Under the pieces are notes generated by a model. The model made no database searches. It saw only the letters and a program-made list of their open reading frames with translations, and was not told the DNA's origin. 64,000 bases of DNA from positions 7,978,501-8,042,500 of the forward strand of contig NZ_CP095376.1 of the NCBI RefSeq assembly GCF_023008405.1, given 5' to 3'. Source of the DNA: Amycolatopsis sp. FBCC-B4732 (lineage in GTDB: Bacteria; Actinomycetota; Actinomycetes; Mycobacteriales; Pseudonocardiaceae). Positions within the stretch are counted from its first letter, which is position 1. Each line of letters starts with the position of its first letter. A program made the position numbers and the translations under genes. Shown here piece after piece: positions 48,713-57,193 of the stretch.

Positions 48713-50104
48713 TCAGTGCACGAACGTGAACCAGTTGAGGTTCACGAAGTCGGCGGGCTGGCCGCTCGTGAACGTCACGTACACGTTGTGCACGCCGGTG
48801 ACCGCGCTGATGTTCGCGGGTACCGTCCGCCAGCTCTGCCAGCCGCCCGTGTTGCCGACAGCGAAGCTGCCGATGGGGGCGTTGGACAAGCTGTCCAGCC
48901 GGACTTCGACCAATCCGCTGACGCCGTTCGCTGCGCCGGACGCCACCCGCGCCTGGAAGTTCGTCGCGGCGGAGCTGCCGAAGTCGACGTTCGGGTAGAG
49001 CGCCCAGTCGCCGTTGCCGGCCGGCCCAATGTTCTGGCCGCCGCCGGTGTCGCTGGTCGTCTGCTTCGCAAGGCCGTTCTGCTGGCTGTACGACTCGGCC
49101 TGGATGGTGCTGTACGCGCTGCCGCCGTTCCCCGGCGGTGTCGTCGTGGTCGGCGGGGTGGTGGTGCCGCCGCCCGTCCCGCCGCGCGTGCTGACGGTGA
49201 CGTAGTCGACGACCATCGGGTGCCCCGGCACGATCCCCGGCCCCGGCGTCGTGGTGCCGGAGTTGTTGTTCGGGAACGCGCCGCCGATGGCGACGTTCAG
49301 CAGCACGAAGTAACCCTGGTGGGTGGTCATGTTCGCCCAGGTCGTGGCGTCGACCTGGTTCTGGCTCACGGAGTGGAACTGCTGGCCGTCGACGAACCAG
49401 CGGAACACCTGCGGGCTGGTGCTCGCGTCCCATTCGAAGCGGTAGGTGTGGAAGGCCGACTGGCAGCTGCTGCCGGGGCAGGCGCGGTTGGCGACGATGC
49501 CGGTGGTCTCGTTGCACGGGCCGCCGGGGTTGACTCCGCAGTGCAGGACGCCCCAGACGGAGTTGATCCCGTTGACGTTTTCCATGATGTCGAACTCGCC
49601 GACGGCGGGCCAGTTCCACCAGTTCCCGCGGTACGGGCCGCCGAGCGCCCAGAAGGCGGGCCAGTACCCGAGCGCGGCGGCGCCGGTGACGTTCGGCATC
49701 TGGATCCGGCTCTCGATCCGCATGACCCCGCCGGCCGGCGGCTTGAAGTTCGTCCGCTGGGTTTCGATCCGCGCCGACGTCCAGTTGCCCGCCCCGTCGC
49801 GCAACGGCGTGATGCGGAGGTTGCCGGCGCCGTCCTGCGAGAGGTTACCGGTGCTCGAGGTGTAGTTCTGGATCTCGCCGGTGCCCCAGTTGCCGGGGCC
49901 GCCGGGGTAGCTGTGGCCGGTGTCGACGATCCAGTTCGCGCTCGACGGCAGGGTGTTCGCACCGCCGGTGAAGTCGTCGGCGAAGACGGTGGTCCAGCCC
50001 GATTCGGGCGGCGGGATCGAGGCTGCGGCGGGCAAGGTCAGGGGAACGGCGATGAGCGCTGCGCCGAGCACGGCGGCGAGTGCGAATCTTCGGGAGTGGG
50101 GCAT
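48713..50104 (-). CDS. Secreted GH16 beta-glucanase with CBM6
   Basis: A 463-residue exported enzyme. The signal peptide (1-29) ends near PAAASIP. The GH16 catalytic domain (about 35-290) carries the retaining-enzyme motif GEFDIMENVN with its two Glu residues, and aromatic substrate residues nearby (GYWPAFWALGG). A Gly/Thr/Pro linker leads to a C-terminal CBM6 domain (STIQAESYSQQNGL, GNGDWALYPNVDFG). It most likely hydrolyses laminarin-type beta-1,3-glucans. It is flanked by its own operator-like repeat and terminator. Confidence 0.93.
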   Translation of the reverse strand: MPHSRRFALAAVLGAALIAVPLTLPAAASIPPPESGWTTVFADDFTGGANTLPSSANWIVDTGHSYPGGPGNWGTGEIQNYTSSTGNLSQDGAGNLRITPLRDGAGNWTSARIETQRTNFKPPAGGVMRIESRIQMPNVTGAAALGYWPAFWALGGPYRGNWWNWPAVGEFDIMENVNGINSVWGVLHCGVNPGGPCNETTGIVANRACPGSSCQSAFHTYRFEWDASTSPQVFRWFVDGQQFHSVSQNQVDATTWANMTTHQGYFVLLNVAIGGAFPNNNSGTTTPGPGIVPGHPMVVDYVTVSTRGGTGGGTTTPPTTTTPPGNGGSAYSTIQAESYSQQNGLAKQTTSDTGGGQNIGPAGNGDWALYPNVDFGSSAATNFQARVASGAANGVSGLVEVRLDSLSNAPIGSFAVGNTGGWQSWRTVPANISAVTGVHNVYVTFTSGQPADFVNLNWFTFVH

Positions 50105-50295
50105 CGGGTACGACCTCCTCGTCGTCCGGATTTGTTGCCGATCGCAACAAAGCCCGTCGATCAGGAGACCTGACGTCTTGCTTCGGAGCCAGGGGCGTTA
50201 TGAAGGAAGGGTGATGTAGGTCACAAAGTCTGCCCGGAAGTACTCAAACCGGACACGGAAGTCGCGAAGCGGTCGCCACGTCTTGCGGGCATCGT
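50105..50295. promoter_or_regulatory. GH16 promoter region with a 21-bp operator
   Basis: TTTGTTGC (50131-50138) and GCAACAAA (50144-50151) are perfect 8-bp arms with a 5-base centre, 27 bases before the glucanase start. Position and symmetry suit a LacI- or GntR-type sugar repressor. I see nothing else in these 191 bases. Confidence 0.55.
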
Positions 50296-50598
50296 TCAGG
50301 CGTCCGTGGGGCCCGGTACCGGACCGAAGTCCTCGTCGATCGGACCGCTGGGCTTGCCGGCGAGTACCGGATCAGCGTGGATGGCGGCGGTGCTGCGCCA
50401 TTCCATGATCGTTTGGGCGAGCACAGACCACTGCCCCAGCTCCGCGGAAGCCTGGAACGCACGCGCGAAGTCGTGGACGAACTGCGCCTGCTCCGCGGCC
50501 GGCAGAACGTCCACCCAGGGGAACTCGTCGAGCAGCGCCGCCGCCACATCCCGCGGGAGGTGAGCGAGTACATTGCGCAGCGCACGGGCTGCGGCCAC
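50296..50598 (-). CDS. Small hypothetical protein (100 aa)
   Basis: An acidic, helical soluble protein (LAHLPRDVAAALLDEFPWVD, VLAQTIMEWRSTAAIHADPV) ending in a Pro/Asp-rich tail. Codon bias and the 30-base gap after sppA support a real gene, probably at the end of the lytS-sppA transcript. The family is not recognised. It resembles the small regulatory or antitoxin-like proteins common in Pseudonocardiales, with no direct evidence for that role. Confidence 0.65.
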   Translation of the reverse strand: MAAARALRNVLAHLPRDVAAALLDEFPWVDVLPAAEQAQFVHDFARAFQASAELGQWSVLAQTIMEWRSTAAIHADPVLAGKPSGPIDEDFGPVPGPTDA

Positions 50599-50628
50599 AC
50601 TTTTTCAGAAGTCTGCGCAAGTCACTCG

Positions 50629-51474
50629 TCAGAGGCCGAAGCGGGACCACGCTGCCTTCTGCGTCACCGCGTCCAAGACCGCTGAAGCCGCTGCTGGGGC
50701 GCCGATGCCGAGGCGGGCCAGGAGGGGGCGCTTCGGCTCGGCCACCGAGATCTCCGCGTCCGGGAAGCGCTCCGTGATGATCTGGCGGAGGCTGCCCAGG
50801 CCGTCGATCAGGCCCAGCTCAGCCGCTTTCGCGCCGAGCCAGACGTCGCCGTTGAAGAGGTCCTCCGTGCTGGTCAGGCGGTCGCCGCGGCGTTCCTTGA
50901 CCCAGCTGACGAACAGGTCGTGGAGCTGGGTGTGCATCTTCTTGAGCCACTCGACGTCTTCCGGCTTCTCCGGCGAGAACGGGTCGAGGCGGGACTTGTT
51001 CGCGCCCGCCGTGTGCAGGCGGCGCTCGATTCCGAAGCGCTCCAGAAGCCCCGTGAAGCCGAAGCCGCCGCTGATCACGCCGATCGAACCGACCATGGAG
51101 GTGCGGTGGGCGTAGATCTCGTCGGCCGCGCACGCCAGCCAGTAGCCGCCGGAGGCCGCCACGTCCTCGCAGAACGCCAGTACCGGAACCTTTTTCTCGT
51201 CGGCCAGCTGGCGGATGCGCTCGGCGACCAGCCCGGACTGCGTCGGCGCGCCGCCCGGGGAGTTCACCAGCAGGGCGACCGCCTTCAGCCGCTCGTGGCC
51301 GAAGGCCCTGGTCAGGGCCGATTCGACGGCGCTCAGGTTGATCGCGCCCCTGGCCAGCGGGGACGGCGACGGCGTGATCACGCCGTGCAGCTTCACCACG
51401 GCCACGACGTCTTTGCGCTCCACGCGGTCGGCGAGCACCGGGATCCGCGAAGCCAGCTTCTCCGTAACGCTCAT
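50629..51474 (-). CDS. sppA: S49 family peptidase (SppA/SohB-type)
   Basis: A 281-residue serine peptidase of the signal-peptide-peptidase group. ALLVNSPGGAPTQSGLVAER forms the oxyanion region, the nucleophile Ser is in CEDVAASGGYWLACAADEIY, and the general-base Lys is expected in TAGANKSRLDPFSPEKPEDV. There is no obvious N-terminal helix, so membrane association would be peripheral. It lies 20 bases after the LytS-type kinase gene and is likely cotranscribed with it. Confidence 0.92.
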   Translation of the reverse strand: MSVTEKLASRIPVLADRVERKDVVAVVKLHGVITPSPSPLARGAINLSAVESALTRAFGHERLKAVALLVNSPGGAPTQSGLVAERIRQLADEKKVPVLAFCEDVAASGGYWLACAADEIYAHRTSMVGSIGVISGGFGFTGLLERFGIERRLHTAGANKSRLDPFSPEKPEDVEWLKKMHTQLHDLFVSWVKERRGDRLTSTEDLFNGDVWLGAKAAELGLIDGLGSLRQIITERFPDAEISVAEPKRPLLARLGIGAPAAASAVLDAVTQKAAWSRFGL

Positions 51475-51494
51475 GAAGCCAGGCTAGCCGGGAC

Positions 51495-52820
51495 TCAGCC
51501 CATGGGGAGGATGCCCGAGCGCGTGCCGTTGACTCCGCTCACGTCGGCGCCGTTCAGCTGGGCCGGGCCGCTCTGCGTGGGGACGTCGGCCGGCGCGGTG
51601 TCGTTGTCGGAGCTGTAGTCCGGCATGTTCGGGCGGACGCCCGGGACGAACTTGGGCACCCGCAGCGTCACCTTCATGCCGGCGCCGGGGGCGGTCTCGA
51701 CCATCACCGCGTAGTCGTTGCCGAAGACCTGCTGCATGCGCTGGCTGATGTTGCCGAGCCCGACGTGCGCGCCGGTGCTGTGCGCGTTCTTGACGTCGTT
51801 GAGCCGCCGCGGGTCCATGCCGATGCCGTCGTCCTCGACGCTGATCAGCGCCTCGGTGCCGTGGTCCTGTGCGATCACCGTGACGCAGCCGCCGCTGGGC
51901 TTGCTCGCCAGCCCGTGCTTGACCGCGTTCTCCACCAGCGGCTGGATGATCAGGAACGGCACGACGACGCTGAGCACCTCGGGCGCGATCTTCATCCGCA
52001 CCTCGAGCCGGCCGCCGAAGCGGGCGTTCTCGATGGTCAGGTAGCGGTCGATGTTGCGCAGTTCCTCGGCGAGCGAGGTGAACATGCCCGACGAGCGGAA
52101 CGAGTAGCGCGTGAAGTCGGCGAAGTCCTGAAGCAGCTCTCGCGCCTCTTCGGGGTCCGTGCGGATCAACGCGGAGATCGTGTTCAGCGCGTTGTAGACG
52201 AAGTGCGGCGAGATCTGCGCGCGCAGCGCCTTGATCTCGGCCTGCTGGAGCTGCTGCTTCGACTCGTCGAGCCGGGACAGCTCGAACTGCGTGCAGACGA
52301 ACTGCGCGACCGCGTCGGCCATCTGCACCAGGCGCCCGCGGGTGCGGCCGACGACGATCAGCGCCGCCTCGGTCTCGCCCTCGACGAGCAGCGGCACGAT
52401 GACCGCGGTCTTCATCCGGCAGGTGCCGCGGTGGTTGCAGGGCATCCGGTCGTGCGCGACGACCTCGCGGCGGTGCTTGCGGATGGCCGCGCCGATGGCC
52501 TCTACGAGATCGACGTAGTGCTCGTTCGCCTCGCCGTCCCAGGACAGCAGCGTGCCTTCGCTGTCGGTGATGCCGACGGCGACGCAGTCGAGCATCTGCA
52601 GCAACTGCGTGGTGATCTTGTCGGCGGCGTCCTCGTCAAGCCCGGACCGCAGGTTCGGCGCGGCCTTCGACATCCGGTGGACGGCCTCCAGCATGGCCTC
52701 TTCCTTCAGGCTGGCCGGCTTGCGCTGTTTCACGAGCAGCACGATCACCACGACGAGGAGCAGGACCGCGACACCCCACGGGATGATCTGCGCAAGCGGA
52801 AACCCGGACACGGCGTCCAT
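51495..52820 (-). CDS. LytS-type sensor histidine kinase
   Basis: A 441-residue kinase with one N-terminal helix (about 12-31) and a GAF-like sensor domain with two CxxxxxxC Cys (MPCNHRGTCRMK). The PF06580-type phospho-acceptor is in LRAQISPHFVYNALNTIS. The ATPase has QPLVENAVKHGLASK and DDGIGM. ATG 52820 was chosen; a TTG at 52871 would add 17 residues. It is the probable partner of the LytTR regulator 3 kb downstream. Such pairs (for example BtsSR and YpdAB) control carboxylate transporters. Confidence 0.9.
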   Translation of the reverse strand: MDAVSGFPLAQIIPWGVAVLLLVVVIVLLVKQRKPASLKEEAMLEAVHRMSKAAPNLRSGLDEDAADKITTQLLQMLDCVAVGITDSEGTLLSWDGEANEHYVDLVEAIGAAIRKHRREVVAHDRMPCNHRGTCRMKTAVIVPLLVEGETEAALIVVGRTRGRLVQMADAVAQFVCTQFELSRLDESKQQLQQAEIKALRAQISPHFVYNALNTISALIRTDPEEARELLQDFADFTRYSFRSSGMFTSLAEELRNIDRYLTIENARFGGRLEVRMKIAPEVLSVVVPFLIIQPLVENAVKHGLASKPSGGCVTVIAQDHGTEALISVEDDGIGMDPRRLNDVKNAHSTGAHVGLGNISQRMQQVFGNDYAVMVETAPGAGMKVTLRVPKFVPGVRPNMPDYSSDNDTAPADVPTQSGPAQLNGADVSGVNGTRSGILPMG

Positions 52821-52970
52821 GCTCTGCGCTCGACCAACCGGGTGCAAGGCCTGTTCCCACTTTCTGTCCAACTGTGATGACCGAGGGTTGAAGGGACCCT
52901 ACCGAGAGTCGGAACCGGGCCCGCGCGGTCACTGTCCGCAACACGCGGGAGGCGTCGCCTGTTCCACCCC

Positions 52971-53010
52971 TTCCGGCGAAAGCCGCAGGAAGGAGTGGGT
53001 TTCGCCGGAA
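52971..53010 (-). terminator. Hairpin after the Fpg/Nei gene
   Basis: TTCCGGCGAAA (52971-52981) pairs perfectly with TTTCGCCGGAA (53000-53010). It sits about 60 bases beyond the glycosylase stop at 53068, in the 247-bp gap before the kinase gene. The remainder of the gap shows no gene. Confidence 0.6.
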
Positions 53011-53067
53011 GCGGACCCGCGGCCGGAGACGCCCGGCGCAGCACGTGCGGCCGAACGGGCGAATCTG

Positions 53068-53928
53068 CTACTTGAGGAGCCGCGACATCCGGCGGTCGGC
53101 GAGTGGCTTGCCGCCCGTCTGGCAGGTCGGGCAGTACTGGAACGACTTGTCGGCGAACGAGATCTCGCGGATCGTGTCGCCGCAGACCGGGCACGGCAGG
53201 CCGGTTCGTGCGTGGACCCGCAGGCCCGAGCGCTTCTCGCCCTTCAGGCGCGCCGCCTTCTGGCCGACCGAGCGCTTGACGGCGTCGGACTCGATTTCGA
53301 CGATCGCCTCGGCGAGGGTTTCCAGCGCGCCGTCGTCGAGCTTGCCGATCGTCGCGTACGGCGAGAGCTTCGCGCGGTGCATGATCTCGTCGGAGTAGGC
53401 GTTGCCGATCCCGGCGATGAGCGACTGGTCGGTGAGCGCCCACTTCAACCGGGTGTTCCGGCCGGCGAACAGCTCACGCAGCTGGGTCGCGTCCAGGGAC
53501 AGGGCGTCCGGGCCGAGGCGCGCCACGCTCGCGATCTCCTGGGGGTCCTTGACGATCCACACCGCCAAGCCCTTCTTCGTGCCCGCTTCGGTCAGGTCGA
53601 AGCCCGGCCCGGTCGCGGACTCGAGGTGCACGCGCAGCGAGATCGGGCCCTTGCCCGGCTTCAGCGGCGCCGCGGCGAGGCCGTCGGACCAGCGCAGCCA
53701 GCCCGCGCGCGCCAGGTGGACGACCAGGTGCAGGTCACCCGCGACGACGTCGAGGTGCTTGCCGTGCCGGGTCGCGCCGGTGATCTCGCGGCCGTGCATG
53801 TCGGTCCACGGCGGGGTCGCCGTCTTCAGCACGCTCAGCGATGCGACATCGATGCGGAAGATCGTCTGGCCGAGCGCGTTCTCACGCAGGTGGTGGGCCA
53901 GCGCTTCGACCTCGGGTAGCTCGGGCAT
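53068..53928 (-). CDS. Fpg/Nei family DNA glycosylase
   Basis: A 286-residue base-excision repair enzyme. The N-terminal PELPEVEAL carries the catalytic Pro2 and Glu3. GIGNAYSDEIMHRAKLSP is the helix-two-turn-helix. A four-Cys zinc finger closes the protein (CPVCGDTIREISF then YCPTCQTGG). It removes oxidised bases and nicks at the abasic site. Whether it prefers purines (Fpg) or pyrimidines (Nei) cannot be decided. The gene appears monocistronic. Confidence 0.93.
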   Translation of the reverse strand: MPELPEVEALAHHLRENALGQTIFRIDVASLSVLKTATPPWTDMHGREITGATRHGKHLDVVAGDLHLVVHLARAGWLRWSDGLAAAPLKPGKGPISLRVHLESATGPGFDLTEAGTKKGLAVWIVKDPQEIASVARLGPDALSLDATQLRELFAGRNTRLKWALTDQSLIAGIGNAYSDEIMHRAKLSPYATIGKLDDGALETLAEAIVEIESDAVKRSVGQKAARLKGEKRSGLRVHARTGLPCPVCGDTIREISFADKSFQYCPTCQTGGKPLADRRMSRLLK

Positions 53929-53967
53929 GTCCCCAGTTTCACCCCTTCGGCCGAATTCCGGTACCGG

Positions 53968-54408
53968 CTATTCGACCGGGTGCAGCGGCCCGTCGAAGTC
54001 CGGCAGCGAGTGCCGCTGGATGGTCTTGGAAATCTTCTTGACCTCGCCCTGCACGGTGAACATGCCGCGGATGGTGCCGACCCAGCGCTCGGACGGCCGG
54101 TCACCGGTCACGTCGCCCTCGGTCTCCGCGACGACCGTCCAGGGGCGGCGCAGGATCCACCGCAGGGGGAAGAACAGGATGACGAGCAGCAGCGCCAGCA
54201 GCACCCACGCGGGGATGTTGACCTGGTCCGGCGTCCACACGACGAGGATGACGGCCAAGAGCGCGGTCACCACGATCATCGCGATGCCGGGGCCGTAGCT
54301 GCCCGCGACGTCGTGCTCGAAGTCGTCGGCCGTCGCCGGCGCACGCCATTCCATCTGGGCACGGACCACCCAGTCGCGGCCGTCTTCGCCGCGCACCAGC
54401 CGGTTCAT
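53968..54408 (-). CDS. Hypothetical two-helix membrane protein
   Basis: A 146-residue protein starting MNRLVRGEDGRDWVVRAQME. Two adjacent helices occupy about 43-84 (IAMIVVTALLAVILVVW, VLLALLLVILFFPLRWIL). A soluble C-terminal part contains RWVGTIRGMFTVQGEVKKIS. It is conserved-looking in composition, but I do not recognise a family. It lies 39 bases before the glycosylase gene on the same strand and could share its transcript. Confidence 0.75.
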   Translation of the reverse strand: MNRLVRGEDGRDWVVRAQMEWRAPATADDFEHDVAGSYGPGIAMIVVTALLAVILVVWTPDQVNIPAWVLLALLLVILFFPLRWILRRPWTVVAETEGDVTGDRPSERWVGTIRGMFTVQGEVKKISKTIQRHSLPDFDGPLHPVE

Positions 54409-54511
54409 TCAGTTGCCTCCAGGGCCGCCCGCAGGGTGAGCAGCACAACGGTACCGTGCCCGGCCGCGACCGCGCGAGGGAGGAATCGGACATCCCACCC
54501 GGCGAAGTGGA

Positions 54512-56041
54512 TCACCGCTGTTCGGAGCCGGTCGCGGTCGATTCCGAAGGTTCGCTCGAACCAGTGACTTCCGACGTGCTGCTCGGGCACGGTTTTCCGG
54601 ACGTCGGCGTGACCGTCGTCGTCGGCTCGGTCGTGCCGCTCTCGTCGTCCTTCGGCTTCGTGCCGTCGGACGGCGGGGTGGAGGCTTCGGGGCGGCCCGT
54701 CGGCGACAGCTCGGGCACCTCGGCGCTCTCCGGCGAGTCGCTCGACTCGGTGGTCATCGTCAGGTCCGGGGTCGTCGTCGTGTCGAGCCGCGGCGACGTC
54801 GCCGGGTGGTCGGGTGCGCTCAAGGTCGAGGACGTGAGGTCTTCGCGGGGCGTGAGTCCGTCGCCGCCGCCGACCTCGCCGGCCGGGACGTCGCCGGCGG
54901 GGACGTACGGCACCTCGTTCGCGCCGAGCTGCCCGGCGCCGGCCCGCGGCCGGACCGGGAGGGCGATGCCGGTACCGCGGCCGTTGAGCACGCCGATGCC
55001 GATCTGGGCGTCGGGCTGCTGCGGTGGCGGCTGGTGGTGCGTCTCGGTCGGCGGCACCACGACGAGCTCGGGCGCCCCGCCGGTCAGCCCGACGTCCTGG
55101 ACCGACGCCGACCCGAAGACCACCGGCCCGGCGGCCACCCCGACCGCGCCCACGGCGGCGGTCGACGCCAGCGCGAGCCCGATCTTGACCTTCGACCCGA
55201 CCAGGACGCCCTTGATCGTCGTGCCGAGCCCGGCCAGCACGCCGCTGCCGCCGACCGACGCCGCGGCGGGCACCAGCAGCACCAGCACGCCGGCGTGCGC
55301 GCGCAGCGACGAACAGACGTCGCGGAGCTCGTCCTGGGTGGCGCGGCACGACGCGCAGCCGTGCAGGTGCGCCTTGATGCGCTCGGCCTCGGCGCCGGTG
55401 ACGCTGCCCGCGGTGAACCCGCCGAGCTTCTCGACGACCGAGCGGCACGAGTCCGGCCCGCGGTTCACCGAAAGGTGTGCCTGCAGGTACGCCGCGCGCA
55501 GCCCCTGGCGCGCCCGGCGGGCCAGCGCCGCGGTGGCGTTCGCGCTCAACCCGAAGTGGGGCGCGACCATGGCGGGCTGCTCGCCCTCGACCTCGGTCTG
55601 CCACAGCACGGTCCGCCAGCGCTCCGGCAGGCTGGTGAACGCGGTGGTGATCAGCGTGTGCTCCGCGGTGCGGGCGTGCGTGTCGGCACCCGCCCCGGCG
55701 CGGAAGGTCAGTTCGTCGTCGGACACCGGGACGTCCCGGCGGGCACCGTGCCACTCCCACGAGACGCGGCGGGCGACGGTGAGCAGGTAGGCGCGGACGT
55801 AGTCGCGAGGGCCGGCCCCGCGGCGAAGGGCCTGCAGCACGCGGAAGAAGGTCTCCGCGGTGATGTCCTCGGCCTCGGACCGGTCGGCGGCCAGGCTCTG
55901 CGCGAGCCGGCGGACGGCGGCGGCGTGCAGCTCGAACAGCTCCCCGAACGCGGCGTCTTCGCCGTTGCGGAGCCGTTGCAGCAGTGCCTGCTCGTCGGAT
56001 TCCGAGGCCGCTGGTGGCGGCACCGTGCCCAGCTCGGTCAT
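54512..56041 (-). CDS. ECF sigma factor fused to an anti-sigma-like, membrane and extracellular tail
   Basis: A 509-residue fusion. Residues about 20-190 are sigma-70: region 2 in FGELFELHAAAVRRLAQ, region 4 in LPERWRTVLWQTEVEGEQPA. A zinc anti-sigma motif follows (AHLHGCASCRATQDEL, H-x3-C-x2-C). Hydrophobic segments lie near 250-310 (VLVLLVPAAASVGGSG, IGLALASTAAVGAVGVAAG). The last 200 residues are Thr/Ser/Pro/Glu-rich and probably extracellular. ATG 56041 was chosen; 56053 is possible. The polypeptide thus joins promoter recognition to a membrane signal, and would need proteolysis or in-place action to work. Confidence 0.87.
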   Translation of the reverse strand: MTELGTVPPPAASESDEQALLQRLRNGEDAAFGELFELHAAAVRRLAQSLAADRSEAEDITAETFFRVLQALRRGAGPRDYVRAYLLTVARRVSWEWHGARRDVPVSDDELTFRAGAGADTHARTAEHTLITTAFTSLPERWRTVLWQTEVEGEQPAMVAPHFGLSANATAALARRARQGLRAAYLQAHLSVNRGPDSCRSVVEKLGGFTAGSVTGAEAERIKAHLHGCASCRATQDELRDVCSSLRAHAGVLVLLVPAAASVGGSGVLAGLGTTIKGVLVGSKVKIGLALASTAAVGAVGVAAGPVVFGSASVQDVGLTGGAPELVVVPPTETHHQPPPQQPDAQIGIGVLNGRGTGIALPVRPRAGAGQLGANEVPYVPAGDVPAGEVGGGDGLTPREDLTSSTLSAPDHPATSPRLDTTTTPDLTMTTESSDSPESAEVPELSPTGRPEASTPPSDGTKPKDDESGTTEPTTTVTPTSGKPCPSSTSEVTGSSEPSESTATGSEQR

Positions 56042-56228
56042 CCGGCCCGGCACCTCCTCCCCGAAGGTCTCCCCGTTCGGTCGAATGGGGACACCATACG
56101 GAGGGAATCAGCCGTCGTCACCCCTTGTACGCCAGCTGTGACGCCGAAGCACCGGGTCAGGGCACCGGGGGACCCGGCGTTCGGCCCAGTAGGGGCAGGG
56201 TATAGAGTCTTCACATCAGCAAGGCAGT

Positions 56229-56301
56229 GCGGATGTAGCGCAGCTGGTAGCGCATCACCTTGCCAAGGTGAGGGTCGCGGGTTCGAATCCCGTCATCCGC
56301 T
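56229..56301 (+). tRNA. tRNA-Gly (anticodon GCC)
   Basis: The 73-base cloverleaf is complete. The acceptor stem is GCGGATG/CATCCGC with discriminator T. The D-loop has AGCGCAGCTGGTAGCGC, and the anticodon stem TCACC/GGTGA encloses TTGCCAA with GCC at 56262-56264. The T-arm is GCGGGTTCGAATCCCGT. CCA is not encoded. A possible -10 TATAGA lies at 56201-56206. Confidence 0.97.
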
Positions 56302-56302
56302 C

Positions 56303-56351
56303 AAGACTGAAGGCCGTTTCCCGGTTCGACCGGGAGGCGGCCTTCAGTCTT
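56303..56351 (+). terminator. Terminator after tRNA-Gly
   Basis: AAGACTGAAGGCCG (56303-56316) pairs perfectly with CGGCCTTCAGTCTT (56338-56351), a 14-bp stem starting 2 bases after the tRNA. Its right arm ends in TCTTT. Confidence 0.85.
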
Positions 56352-56395
56352 TCGGGTGGTCCCCGGCGATCGTCATCTCGGTCGGCCGTCCGCGG

Positions 56396-56689
56396 TCACA
56401 CCGCGGTGGTCTTGTACGGGTCGTGCTCGGCGAGGAGCTTGTCGAGTCGGGCCTGGTCGACGCGGGAGACCACCGAGGTCTCGTCCTGTCTGTCGCGGAC
56501 GCACTTGGCGAGCGTGAACGTCGAGGTCACCAGGTAGAGCATGCCGAGCGCGAGGAAGCCGCGGACCCAGCCGTTCACCGGGAGGTACGCGATGCCGCCG
56601 GTGATCGCCGCCATTGCCAGGGCGAAGGAGAGGGCCGCCTGGATGTAGAAGGCCGTCGTGGTGGGGGACGTCGTTCCGGTTTTGGTCAT
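56396..56689 (-). CDS. YiaA/YiaB family inner-membrane protein
   Basis: A 97-residue protein with two helices. TTAFYIQAALSFALAMAAI and YLPVNGWVRGFLALGMLYLV followed by TSTFTLAKCVRDRQDE match the YiaA/B two-helix domain closely. The C-terminus is cytoplasmic and charged. The cellular role is unknown. ATG 56689; it is monocistronic as far as can be seen. Confidence 0.92.
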   Translation of the reverse strand: MTKTGTTSPTTTAFYIQAALSFALAMAAITGGIAYLPVNGWVRGFLALGMLYLVTSTFTLAKCVRDRQDETSVVSRVDQARLDKLLAEHDPYKTTAV

Positions 56690-56758
56690 GTGACCACGGT
56701 CTCGTCCGGCGGTCGCGGGTGTCTTGAGCAGTACTACTCAGCCGCGGTTGCAATGTGG

Positions 56759-57160
56759 CTACAGCTCGTAGACGTCGAGAACCGTCGGGGCGACCGGGGT
56801 CAGGTGGGGGTCTTCGCGCTCGGTGACCTGGCCGCGGGCCATGCGGTAGACGCGGAACTCGTTGTCGTGCTCGGTGTCCTGGTCGTCCCACGTGTACAGC
56901 AGGCCGTACGAACCCGCGGCCAGCTCGCCCACCCGGGTGAACAGGTCCAGGAGCTCCGGGCCGAGGCGGCCGCCGTGCTTGTCGAAGCCGGCGAAGTGGA
57001 GCATCGGCATGCCCGCGCTCCAGCGGAGGTCGACCAGGTCGAAGTCACCGGCGTCGCGGACCGCCCGGTGGACGCGGTCGACCAGGCGGTCCAGGAGCGC
57101 CGCGTCGTCGTCGCCGCTCGCGGTCGCCTGGATCGTCAGCCAGCCGTGGTACTCGAACAC
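56759..57160 (-). CDS. Imm7-like immunity protein family member
   Basis: A 133-residue soluble protein beginning MFEYHGWLTIQATASGDDDA, with AAGSYGLLYTWDDQDTEHDN and the ending LTPVAPTVLDVYEL. This pattern matches the Imm7 family of polymorphic-toxin immunity proteins. No toxin gene is next to it, so it could be an orphan immunity gene or a housekeeping relative. The DUF2716 gene upstream on the same strand (33-base gap) may be cotranscribed; that family also occurs among immunity-type genes. Confidence 0.78.
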   Translation of the reverse strand: MFEYHGWLTIQATASGDDDAALLDRLVDRVHRAVRDAGDFDLVDLRWSAGMPMLHFAGFDKHGGRLGPELLDLFTRVGELAAGSYGLLYTWDDQDTEHDNEFRVYRMARGQVTEREDPHLTPVAPTVLDVYEL

Positions 57161-57193
57161 CAGCAGAACGGTAGCAAGAGATCAACGCCGGGC

